Below are positions 24,660-33,162 of a DNA stretch of 64,000 nt, one piece after another; position 1 is the first letter of the stretch; every line of letters starts with the position of its first letter. Location of the stretch: NCBI RefSeq assembly GCF_020524905.1, contig NZ_JAIVKI010000003.1:1-64000 (forward strand), in the 5' to 3' direction. This stretch comes from Microbulbifer variabilis. Lineage in GTDB: Bacteria; Pseudomonadota; Gammaproteobacteria; Pseudomonadales; Cellvibrionaceae. The notes below the pieces were generated by a model, which ran no database searches, had not been told where the DNA came from, and worked only from the letters and a program-made list of their open reading frames with translations. A program made the position numbers and the translations under genes.

Positions 24660-24686
24660 ATTGTGCACAATTTAATTGCGCACAAT
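24660..24686. promoter_or_regulatory. Tandem palindromic operators of the gpx-ohrR operon
   Basis: ATTGTGCACAAT (24660-24671, perfect dyad) and ATTGCGCACAAT (24675-24686, near-perfect dyad) lie 15 bases apart centre to centre, just upstream of gpx. They are the likely binding sites of the OhrR-type repressor encoded by the operon; that binding is inferred. Confidence 0.6.
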
Positions 24687-24750
24687 CTAAAATGCAAGGC
24701 TTTCAACTTATAGGGAAGATATCAGTAAGTTTTAATGCGGGCTTTATTGT

Positions 24751-24769
24751 GAGAATAATTATCAATTAT
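24751..24769 (+). promoter_or_regulatory. Fur-box-like site upstream of FTR1 permease
   Basis: The 19 bases beginning GAGAATAATTATCAATTAT match the Fur consensus at about 12 of 19 positions by hand count. It lies about 50 bases before the iron permease start, which suits iron-responsive repression. Confidence 0.55.
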
Positions 24770-24820
24770 ATTATGCGCCCCATAACCAATATTGTTTGCA
24801 GCAACTGAAAAGGACTCTCC

Positions 24821-26752
24821 ATGCGCCTTTCCCACTATCTGGTCCGCTTGTTTGTAGCGCTGCTGGCCATTTCGATAATCCCCGCCAAGGCCCAAAATGC
24901 GGGCCTCTCCGAACAGGAGCTGCGCCAGTTGATGCAAATGGCGGAATATATTGGCGTTGATTACTCGGCGGCAGTCGCCGGGGGCGAAATTATCAATGCC
25001 GATGAATACGCAGAAATGGAAGAGTTCGCCGAACTGTTGATCGACCGCGGGCAGAAGCTGGAAGATTCTGCCGAGGCCAGCGCAATTCGTGCGGAAGCCC
25101 AGGCTTTGCAGACGGCGATCCAAGGTAAAGCTGATATCGATGAGGTTCAGGTTCACACGGCCAGATTGCGTCAGGGGCTACTCTCTATTGCCCCGGCATT
25201 ATCCTTGCCGAGCGACCTACTCAGCTTTGAGGAGAGTCGCGCGCTTTTCCAGACCCAGTGTATCGCCTGTCACGGTGTTGAAGGTCGTGGCGATGGCCCC
25301 TTGGCGGCGGGCCTGGAACCAGCGCCGACTAACTTCCACGAGCGCGAACGTGCCGAGAACCGCTCTCTGTTGGGTCTTTACGATGCCATCAGCAACGGAA
25401 TCGACGGCACCGCTATGACTGCCTTTACAAATTTTACCGAGCAGCAACGTTGGTCCCTGGCTTTTTATGTGGGTAGTCTGGCATTTGCTGGAGAGAGTGC
25501 CTCTGCTGCAGATTCAAAACCGAGCCTGCAGGATCTGGTGATGTACAGCCCACAGGTACTGCGCAATGATCGCCCAGAAATCTCCCCGCAAGCGGTGGCG
25601 GCATTGCGAGCAGATCCGAGCGCTCTGTTTTCCACAAAGGTGCCAGAGGAAAGCTCTCCCATCAATGTGGCACGTACTCAACTCCAGGCATCGCTGGCTG
25701 CCTACCAGCAGGGCGACTTCACCAAGGCTCGCACCTTGGCTATTAGTGCCTACCTCGACGGTTTCGAAATGGCAGAAAACTCTCTGGACTCCCTGGATGA
25801 GGAACTGCGTCTAGCAACCGAGCGCGAGTTGCTGGGGTTACGCGCCCAGCTCAATGCCGATAGTGATCCCCAGCAGGTTCAGGCACAGGTTGAGAGAATC
25901 CTGCAACAGCTGGCCCAAGCGGACTTGCTGATGAAGGAGGGGAATCTGTCGGGTGCTGCGCTATTTATTGCGAGTCTGGTGATTCTTCTGCGTGAAGGGC
26001 TGGAAGCGCTGCTGGTGGTGATTGCTCTGACCACCATCCTGGTCAAAACTGGTCGTCGCGATGCCCTCAAGTTTGTGCATGTTGGCTGGATTGGCGCCTT
26101 TATTGCCGGCTTTGTCACCTGGATTGCAGCACAGACATTGATCACCATCAGCGGTGCCGGTCGTGAGGTGATGGAGGGCGTGGCCGCCTTGCTGGCCGCC
26201 GTAGTGCTTTTCTATGTGGGCTTCTGGATGCACAGCAAGACCCAGGCAGACGAGTGGCAGAAGTATATCCGTGACAGTATTAGTCGAAGCCTGAACGCGG
26301 GTGCCCTCTGGGGGATCGCGGGGCTGGCATTCATCGCGGTTTATCGCGAGATTTTCGAGACCATCCTGTTCTATCAATCCCTGTTAGCGCAGACCTCTGC
26401 CGGCCACTACGGCACCCTGTGGTCAGGCGTTGGCGCTGGTGTCGCTTTCCTTGCGGTACTGGGCTTTGCCTTGGTGCGTTACTCAGTGAGCCTGCCTATC
26501 GGCAAGTTCTTCAGTGTGACCACTTATGTGCTGTTGGCGCTATCGTTTGTGCTGGCAGGTAAGGCGGTTGCAGCGTTGCAGGAGGCGGCCTGGATTGGAA
26601 TTTCACCGCTGCCGGTACATTTCAGTTTTGATTGGCTGGGTATCTACTCCACTTGGCAGGGTATCGGTTTGCAGGCTTTAGTGCTGGTTGGCGCCTTCTG
26701 GCTGATGAAAAAAGGTGGTGCTGCTACCGAGGCTTCAGCTAAGACAGCGTAA
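24821..26752 (+). CDS. Cytochrome c / FTR1-family iron permease fusion
   Basis: 643 residues. A signal peptide (cleaved after PAKA) is followed by a helical periplasmic region. A class I cytochrome c domain has CIACH at 147-151. A second helical linker follows, then a seven-helix FTR1 permease from about residue 370. The permease has the iron-transport REGLE motif (LLREGLEALLVVIALTTI) and a second acidic motif (REIFET). The fused cytochrome may oxidise Fe(II) for uptake through the FTR1 channel, as in other cytochrome-FTR1 proteins; this is from family knowledge. AAGGA precedes the ATG, and a Fur-like site lies upstream. Confidence 0.92.
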   Translation: MRLSHYLVRLFVALLAISIIPAKAQNAGLSEQELRQLMQMAEYIGVDYSAAVAGGEIINADEYAEMEEFAELLIDRGQKLEDSAEASAIRAEAQALQTAIQGKADIDEVQVHTARLRQGLLSIAPALSLPSDLLSFEESRALFQTQCIACHGVEGRGDGPLAAGLEPAPTNFHERERAENRSLLGLYDAISNGIDGTAMTAFTNFTEQQRWSLAFYVGSLAFAGESASAADSKPSLQDLVMYSPQVLRNDRPEISPQAVAALRADPSALFSTKVPEESSPINVARTQLQASLAAYQQGDFTKARTLAISAYLDGFEMAENSLDSLDEELRLATERELLGLRAQLNADSDPQQVQAQVERILQQLAQADLLMKEGNLSGAALFIASLVILLREGLEALLVVIALTTILVKTGRRDALKFVHVGWIGAFIAGFVTWIAAQTLITISGAGREVMEGVAALLAAVVLFYVGFWMHSKTQADEWQKYIRDSISRSLNAGALWGIAGLAFIAVYREIFETILFYQSLLAQTSAGHYGTLWSGVGAGVAFLAVLGFALVRYSVSLPIGKFFSVTTYVLLALSFVLAGKAVAALQEAAWIGISPLPVHFSFDWLGIYSTWQGIGLQALVLVGAFWLMKKGGAATEASAKTA

Positions 26753-26895
26753 GTTGACGGTTTAAATCTTGTAAGGCACCTGCTCATCGCAGCGGGTGCC
26801 CTCAACCTAGAAGTATCTTTTTTCTATCTCATTTACCTGCCCCACTCACTTAACCAAGTGGATGTGCGCTATCTCCTGTCTATCTTTTCTGCTCT

Positions 26896-28767
26896 TTAGT
26901 TTTCCTTAAGATCTCGCATTCGTTTTTGCAGGCTTTCAGAGTCTGTATCGATACTCTCTACCGGTTGTCCTGCGATAACCAGGACTTCTGGAAATAAATG
27001 TCGCCTCTTTTTCTTTTGGGGCTTCTGCATTGAAATTTTGGTCTGGGGGGGAGCATGTAAGGCTATGGGAATAACCGGAACAGACTTTCGACGCAAAATT
27101 TCCTCAATATCTTTCAGAAATGGTTGAAGTTCGCCGTCTTCACTGATTTTTCCTTCGGGGAAAATACAGAGTAATTCACCATTTTCCAGGCTTTCCTCTA
27201 TGGCTTTGTATGTGCGCTCACGGCTGTTTGGATCATCGAGATCTAAACCTATGGGAATGGCATCGCTCATACGTAAAATGCAGCGAAGCAGGCGGGATTT
27301 ATAGATAGCGGGGTGAGCGACAAAGCGTATATAACGCTCGACGATATCCGCCAGTATCATAGGATCCAAAAAGCTGATGTGGTTACTGACAATGAGGGCG
27401 GGCCCCTCACTGGGGATTTGTTCAAGTCCCTTGAAGTTGACCTTATAGAGGGTTCGAGCGGGTAACAATAGCAACCCACGCAAAAAGAATTCTGGCAGTT
27501 TGGTAAATATCAGGCTGACGACCACCAGATTCAGTAAAGCGATAATCACAAAGTATTTTGGGATGGAGATCTGTAGGATGTCCAGGAAAGTAATGCTCAC
27601 AAGGGTTGCTGCGACGATAAAGAGCGAATTGAGCATATTGCTGATGGCGATAATCTGCGCACGGATCTCTTCACTGGATCGGTCCTGAATCATTGCATAA
27701 AGCGGCACAGTAAAAATACCGCCAAAAATGCCAAAGAGAGCGATGTACAGAAGGATTAAGAAAGCACCCTGGCTGTTAAAAAATTGTGTCAGGTTTGCAT
27801 TGGAGAGGGTATGAAAATTGCTGGAATGAAAACCCAGTGCTATGCCGGTGCAAGTAATGCCAATGGCCCCCAGTGGTATTAGTCCCGATTCAATACGCCC
27901 TCGGGATAACCAATTGCACAGCAGAGATCCAAGTGCAGTACCCACTGTGAGGCTACATAATAGCAGGGTGATCACATCTTCACTTCCTCCGAGGATATCG
28001 CGAGCAAAATTGGGTATCTGCGCCAGGTATGCCGTGGTAATAAGCCAGAACCAGGAAATAGCGATAATTGAATAAAATACCGAGGGCGTTTGCCATGCCG
28101 AGTAAATGACACGCATGGCGTGAACTACCGGATTCCAATTGATTTTTAGTTTTGGAGAGGGAGGCGGTGCCTTGGGAATAGCACAGCTAGCAAGATAGCC
28201 ACTGAATGCTCCACACATCAATATAATGGCGATAAATGTCAATCCATGTTGGCCTGGATGGGTGAATCCGACCAGTAGAGTGCCGACGATTGTTCCTGCC
28301 AATGTACCAATAAAAGATCCCATCTGAATCAACGCATTGCCACCGAGCAATTCACTTCTATTTAGTTGTTGTGGAATTAGGGAAAATTTAGCCGCACTAA
28401 AAAGTGCGGCGTAGGTGCCATAACAAAAAATAACTGCCAAACTGAGGGCATAATGTCGGGTAAAAAGCGCAACAATACCCACGATACCAATGCCTATTTC
28501 GGCCATTTTATAGATTCTGATGAGCTTGCTTTTATCTATTTTATCGGCGAGTTGACCTGCAGAAGCAGAAAAGAGGAAATACGGCAGAATATACAGACTG
28601 GTGGCAATGTTGATCAGAGTATTGGCTTCTTCTTCCGTCATGCGGAATACGAGCAATACAATTAACGCATTTTTATACAAGTTATCACTGAAAACTGCTA
28701 GAACCTGTGTGATAAACAACGGCAAGAAACGCCGTGTACCGAGCAGCTTAAACTGGTTTTGAGCCAT
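26896..28767 (-). CDS. MFS (LplT-like) transporter fused to PlsC-type acyltransferase, copy A (acyltransferase motifs intact)
   Basis: 623 residues. The first ~400 form a 12-helix MFS transporter like the lysophospholipid flippase LplT (FSDNLYKNALIVLL, SAGQLADKIDKSKLIR, GNALIQMGSFIGTLAGT). The last ~200 form a PlsC/LPLAT domain with an intact HX4D motif (VSNHISFLDPM) and an FPEG motif (CIFPEGKIS). The layout is like E. coli Aas plus LplT but without the AMP-binding half, so activation must come from elsewhere. It probably imports and re-acylates lysophospholipid. It is the last of four tandem paralogues. Confidence 0.9.
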   Translation of the reverse strand: MAQNQFKLLGTRRFLPLFITQVLAVFSDNLYKNALIVLLVFRMTEEEANTLINIATSLYILPYFLFSASAGQLADKIDKSKLIRIYKMAEIGIGIVGIVALFTRHYALSLAVIFCYGTYAALFSAAKFSLIPQQLNRSELLGGNALIQMGSFIGTLAGTIVGTLLVGFTHPGQHGLTFIAIILMCGAFSGYLASCAIPKAPPPSPKLKINWNPVVHAMRVIYSAWQTPSVFYSIIAISWFWLITTAYLAQIPNFARDILGGSEDVITLLLCSLTVGTALGSLLCNWLSRGRIESGLIPLGAIGITCTGIALGFHSSNFHTLSNANLTQFFNSQGAFLILLYIALFGIFGGIFTVPLYAMIQDRSSEEIRAQIIAISNMLNSLFIVAATLVSITFLDILQISIPKYFVIIALLNLVVVSLIFTKLPEFFLRGLLLLPARTLYKVNFKGLEQIPSEGPALIVSNHISFLDPMILADIVERYIRFVAHPAIYKSRLLRCILRMSDAIPIGLDLDDPNSRERTYKAIEESLENGELLCIFPEGKISEDGELQPFLKDIEEILRRKSVPVIPIALHAPPQTKISMQKPQKKKRRHLFPEVLVIAGQPVESIDTDSESLQKRMRDLKEN

Positions 28768-29015
28768 TTTTTATCGCTCTTGTGGGCTGCCCTCTCTATG
28801 GCGGTAGCTATTTGATCGCAATGGAGCTTTCGATAGAAAGCTGATTCTGTATGAATATAGCGAAAACCCTCTCTATGGCAGGCATTTTTGGCATGGATAC
28901 CCGAATCCGCTGATGCTTGATGGGGGTGAGAGTATCTTGTCTTTGAATTGACAGGTTTTTACAGGGTATGAAATTGTAGTGATGCGCAATAGCCGAGGGC
29001 GAATCGGAGTTGCCG

Positions 29016-30866
29016 CTACCTCTTATTGAAGTATTTTTTAGCAAAGGTTGAGTCGTTTATATCCTTCGCAGTGATAGGCTGTCCGGCACTGATATGTACT
29101 TTGGGAATAAGACTAAACCTACTGGAATCATGGTTTTCTGATGCCTCATTGTGCAAGCCTTGCAGGACAAGCGGGATAATCGGGGCGCTTGTATCTTTCA
29201 AGGCTATTTTTAGCTGTTTTTCAATGTCAATGAATGCACTATTTCGGCGGTCTTGCGTGGGGAAAAGACACATCAATTCACCCTCCTCAAGTGCCTGGCA
29301 TATTTCAGCAGAAAATTTGGCTTTATCCCTAGATGGCCCATAAACAATGGGTGCAACATTGTAGTTTTTAAAAATGAAGTGAATTAATGGGGCTTGATAA
29401 AAACATTGGGGCAGAATGAAGCGAATAGGCCTTTGTAGAGTATCTATTAATAACAGGGGGGCCAGTCTGACAGTGTCGTTACAAATTAGCAGGGCGGCGC
29501 CTTTTTGGGGTATTTGCTTGAGCTGCCCATAGGTGGTGCGGGCAAAAAGATGTGAGGAGAGCCAGACCAGCAGGTGCACAATAAATTCTGGCAGTTTGTA
29601 AAATAGTAAAGCCATTACGGCGAAATTTATCAGCGCCATCAGAATAAACAACTGAGGAATGGCAATTTTTACCGCATCCAGAATGAAAATATTAATCAGT
29701 GTAATGACCGTAGTAAAAAGGGCATTCATTACATTGTTCAATGACAGGACCTGAGCGCGTACGGTGCGGTCAGTCCTGTCCTGCATGATGGTGTAAAGGG
29801 GCACGATAAAAATGCCACCTGAGATGCCCAGAAATGCTGTGTATATCAGTACGGCATAGGCGCCGTCACTGCGCAGGTATTCACTGAGGGATGCCCCGGA
29901 CAGGGTTTGAAACTGAGCGGTGGTAATGCCGAGGCCCAGCCCTGCCAGTGTGATTCCCAGGGCACCAATGGGTACTATGCCAAATGTAATACGTCCTCTG
30001 GATAGTGTTTCACACATCAGAGAACCCGCCGCCACACCAATGGACAGGCAGCACAGGATAGTGGTGATGACCGGTTCGCTGGCCCCCAGTACATTCTTAG
30101 TAAGGCTGGGTACCTGAACCAGGTAGGTGGCACTGACTAGCCAGAACCAGGAGCAGGCGAGAATTGCGTAGAAAACCGATGGATTTTTTGCGGTTAGCTG
30201 CAGTATGCGCCAGGCTTGCGAGACAGGATTCCAATCGATACGCAAATCTGGTGCTGGTGCTGGTGCCGGGGGGACTCGGCGACTGACGAGATAGCCCAAG
30301 ACAGCCACCACTGTCATAGTCGCGCCCAATTCTTTCAGTCCAGGCTGACCTGGATTGGTATATCCGGCTAGTAGAGTACCGATAATAGTCCCGCTTAACA
30401 TGCCCGCAAAAGAGCCCATCTGAGCAAGCCCATTGCCTCCCATCAACTCTCTGCGCTTTAGATGTTGGGGCAGAATGGCATATCGTACCGGGCTGAATAT
30501 GGCCGTATGGGTCGCCAAAAGGAAGAGCACAATAAAGTTAATAGCTTGATTGTTATAAATCAGGCCATAGACTCCGAGTATAACGATAAAGATTTCTGCT
30601 AATTTCAAAATCCTGATTATTTGGCTTTTATCATATTTGTCTGCCAACTGGCCGGCGGTTACTGAAAAAAGAAAATACGGCAATATATAAAATCCAGTTG
30701 CCAGGTTGATTAAGGCGTCGGCTTTTGCCTCGGATAGACGAAATGCCAGCATTACTAAGAGCGAGTTTTTGAAAATATTGTCATTGAAAGTGGCGCTTGT
30801 CAGTGAGAGAAATAGAGGTAAAAAACGGCGCTTAAAAAGGAGCGTGAACTGGTTGTGTTGGGCCAT
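29016..30866 (-). CDS. MFS-PlsC fusion, copy B (acyltransferase motifs lost)
   Basis: 616 residues from the ATG at 30866 (AGGT upstream). The MFS half is conserved (FNDNIFKNSLLVML, TAGQLADKYDKSQIIR, GNGLAQMGSFAGMLSGT). In the acyltransferase half the HX4D motif is replaced: the aligned segment reads CNDTVRLAPL, so both His and Asp are lost, and FPEG becomes FPTQ. The fold should remain but the enzyme should be dead. The gene has no frameshift or early stop, so it is not a pseudogene. A role as flippase alone, or as a partner of an active copy, is inferred. Confidence 0.86.
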   Translation of the reverse strand: MAQHNQFTLLFKRRFLPLFLSLTSATFNDNIFKNSLLVMLAFRLSEAKADALINLATGFYILPYFLFSVTAGQLADKYDKSQIIRILKLAEIFIVILGVYGLIYNNQAINFIVLFLLATHTAIFSPVRYAILPQHLKRRELMGGNGLAQMGSFAGMLSGTIIGTLLAGYTNPGQPGLKELGATMTVVAVLGYLVSRRVPPAPAPAPDLRIDWNPVSQAWRILQLTAKNPSVFYAILACSWFWLVSATYLVQVPSLTKNVLGASEPVITTILCCLSIGVAAGSLMCETLSRGRITFGIVPIGALGITLAGLGLGITTAQFQTLSGASLSEYLRSDGAYAVLIYTAFLGISGGIFIVPLYTIMQDRTDRTVRAQVLSLNNVMNALFTTVITLINIFILDAVKIAIPQLFILMALINFAVMALLFYKLPEFIVHLLVWLSSHLFARTTYGQLKQIPQKGAALLICNDTVRLAPLLLIDTLQRPIRFILPQCFYQAPLIHFIFKNYNVAPIVYGPSRDKAKFSAEICQALEEGELMCLFPTQDRRNSAFIDIEKQLKIALKDTSAPIIPLVLQGLHNEASENHDSSRFSLIPKVHISAGQPITAKDINDSTFAKKYFNKR

Positions 30867-31035
30867 TGGCACCTATCCATAGTTGGGCTGCTTCCAACAA
30901 GCGGGTACAGTAACTGAATTGTTAGCTTGAAATAGTGTGAATGGTAAATAGCATAGGGTAGGAATAGGAACTTTTAATATTGGGCTAACAGTAGAAATTT
31001 CTGCCAACAATAAGGGTGTCTATAGTCTAGTACTA

Positions 31036-32880
31036 TTAACGTTTAGAATTCTTTATAGTCTCTGATGTGGTTTGATAGAGGGCCTGATGAGTAATGTTAT
31101 TGCTACTAAAGGGTTTTCCAGCAGTCATAAATACTTTGCCGCTTAATTTACCCGCTGTTTTTTTTCCTTGAATGATTATTGGGATAATAGGAGTGGCTAG
31201 ATGTTGCAAAAAGTCATCCAGCTGCATTTTTAATTTTCTGAATGATTTAGACTGTGCTGTTTGATCGAGTATTAAACACAATAGTTCCCCACTGTGTACG
31301 GACCTCTCTATCTCAGCAAGTGCTAGATTGTCCTCCGTCATCTCTTTCGTACCATAAATTATTGGAGGTGTACCCCCTTCGTTAAGTGAAAATCGTAATA
31401 CTTTGTTTTTATACAAGGATTGGGGGAGTATAAATCGAACCGGGCGGAGTAGAGTGTCGTAGATAAGTAGGGCGGCGCGGTAATCTATAGAGGCACAGAT
31501 AAGCAATGCGGCCCCATTTTTGGGAACCCTTTCCAAATTTTTACTCTGTACTCTAGCCAATACATTTGAGTAGATCCAGGTGATCTGATGAACCAGTAAT
31601 TCAGGCAGCTTGATGCAGATAAAAATCAAGGTGATGAGATTTAGAACTGCCGTGAATATAAATAGCTGCGGAATGGATATTTTTATGACGTCCAGTAGGT
31701 ATATGTTTAATAAACAGATAAACATGACAAATATGGCGAAAAACATATTGCTGAGCGCGAGAATTTGTCCGCGCACCTGCTCTTCCGCTCGGTCTTGAAT
31801 AATGGTGTAAAACGGTACGATAAAAATGCCACCGAAAAACCCCACTAGAACGGTGTAAATCAGAATAGGAATGGAACCATCGCTCTTCAGAAATTCAGTT
31901 ATATTGGCTCCAGATAGGGTATGGAATTCCATTGCGCTAAAACCCAACCCCAGACCCGCCATAGTGATCCCAATACCGCTAAGTGGCACGACTCCAAAAG
32001 TAATACGACTCCTAGACAGACTTTCACATATTAGTGAGCCCAGTACCACGCCAATTGTCAGGCAGCAGATCATTAGGGTAACTACCAGCTCGTTTGCGCC
32101 AAGTGTATTTTTAGTAAAGCTGGGAAGCTGGGCTGAAAAGGTGGTACTTATCAACCAGAACCAGGAAGTGGCAAGGATCGAATAAAAAACGGAAGGGTAC
32201 TTTATTGATTGGCGCAGGATCTCCAGAGTCTGTGTTGCCGGATTCCAATTAATTTTCAAATGAGGCGCTGCCGGCGGTGCTAATGGAATTGCCAGACTGC
32301 TTAAATAGCCTAATATTGCGGTAAATAACATGGTTAGGGTGAGATATAAGACCCCATGTTGTCCAGGCTTAATAAAATCTGCGATTAATGTCCCTGCAAT
32401 TGAACCACCTAGGGCACCGACAAACATCCCCATCTGTGTCATCCCGTTGCCACCCATGAGTTCTTGTCGTTCCAGGTGTTGGGGCATAATTGCATAGCGT
32501 ACAGGGCTGTAAAAGGCTTCGTGGCTTGCCAATAGAAACAGAACAAAAAAGCTTAAGGGGCTATTATTGATAAAAATTGCAAAGGCACCAAGAAGTACAA
32601 TGGGTATCTCCAGTAATTTAAACAGCTTTAATAATGTACTTTTATCATACCTGTCAGCCAATTGACCCGCGGTAATTGAGAACAGAAAAAAAGGTAATAG
32701 ATAAAGTCCGGTGGCAAGATTGATTAGGGCGTTGGCTTCAGATTTTGCTAAATGAAAAGCAAGAATGACCAATAACGCGTTTCTGAAAAGGTTATTGTTG
32801 AAGTAAATGCTAACAAGAGTGAGGAATAGTGGCAGGAAACGGCGTTTTTCCAGTAATTGGAACTGATTTTGTCGAGCCAT
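31036..32880 (-). CDS. MFS-PlsC fusion, copy C (acyltransferase motifs lost)
   Basis: 614 residues from the ATG at 32880 (GGAAGTGG upstream). The MFS half is conserved (FNNNLFRNALLVIL, TAGQLADRYDKSTLLK, GNGMTQMGMFVGALGGS). The PlsC half is more decayed than in copy B: at the HX4D position it reads CASIDYRAALL, and in place of FPEG it has LILDQ. Even so the frame is open for the full family length, which suggests selection for a non-catalytic function. It is AT-richer than copy D. It probably arose by tandem duplication and diverged with copy B. Confidence 0.86.
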   Translation of the reverse strand: MARQNQFQLLEKRRFLPLFLTLVSIYFNNNLFRNALLVILAFHLAKSEANALINLATGLYLLPFFLFSITAGQLADRYDKSTLLKLFKLLEIPIVLLGAFAIFINNSPLSFFVLFLLASHEAFYSPVRYAIMPQHLERQELMGGNGMTQMGMFVGALGGSIAGTLIADFIKPGQHGVLYLTLTMLFTAILGYLSSLAIPLAPPAAPHLKINWNPATQTLEILRQSIKYPSVFYSILATSWFWLISTTFSAQLPSFTKNTLGANELVVTLMICCLTIGVVLGSLICESLSRSRITFGVVPLSGIGITMAGLGLGFSAMEFHTLSGANITEFLKSDGSIPILIYTVLVGFFGGIFIVPFYTIIQDRAEEQVRGQILALSNMFFAIFVMFICLLNIYLLDVIKISIPQLFIFTAVLNLITLIFICIKLPELLVHQITWIYSNVLARVQSKNLERVPKNGAALLICASIDYRAALLIYDTLLRPVRFILPQSLYKNKVLRFSLNEGGTPPIIYGTKEMTEDNLALAEIERSVHSGELLCLILDQTAQSKSFRKLKMQLDDFLQHLATPIIPIIIQGKKTAGKLSGKVFMTAGKPFSSNNITHQALYQTTSETIKNSKR

Positions 32881-33162
32881 TACCACTTCCTTGCATGGGG
32901 TTGCTCGCTTACAAGCGCTTGTTCGTTACTAGGTCCCTTCGATAAATTATGAAACTTGTGCCTCGCCCCTAATAGCTCTCACCTTATGAAGATGGGGGTT
33001 ACTTTTTATGGGGTTACATTTAAGGGAACTTGGATAAGCATAGGTCAGTTGTACGGCGACAATACTCCCTAGCTTTTTGAGTGGCTTGGCACATCAAGCA
33101 TTGATAATAGGCGCTAGATTATTGGGCTGGTTTTGCTCCAGCCCAATGAGGTGACTAAATTC

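Noticed and set aside
29016-32880. Copies B and C as pseudogenes
   Set aside because: Both frames are full length with conserved MFS motifs and no stops or shifts; only the acyltransferase active site is lost.
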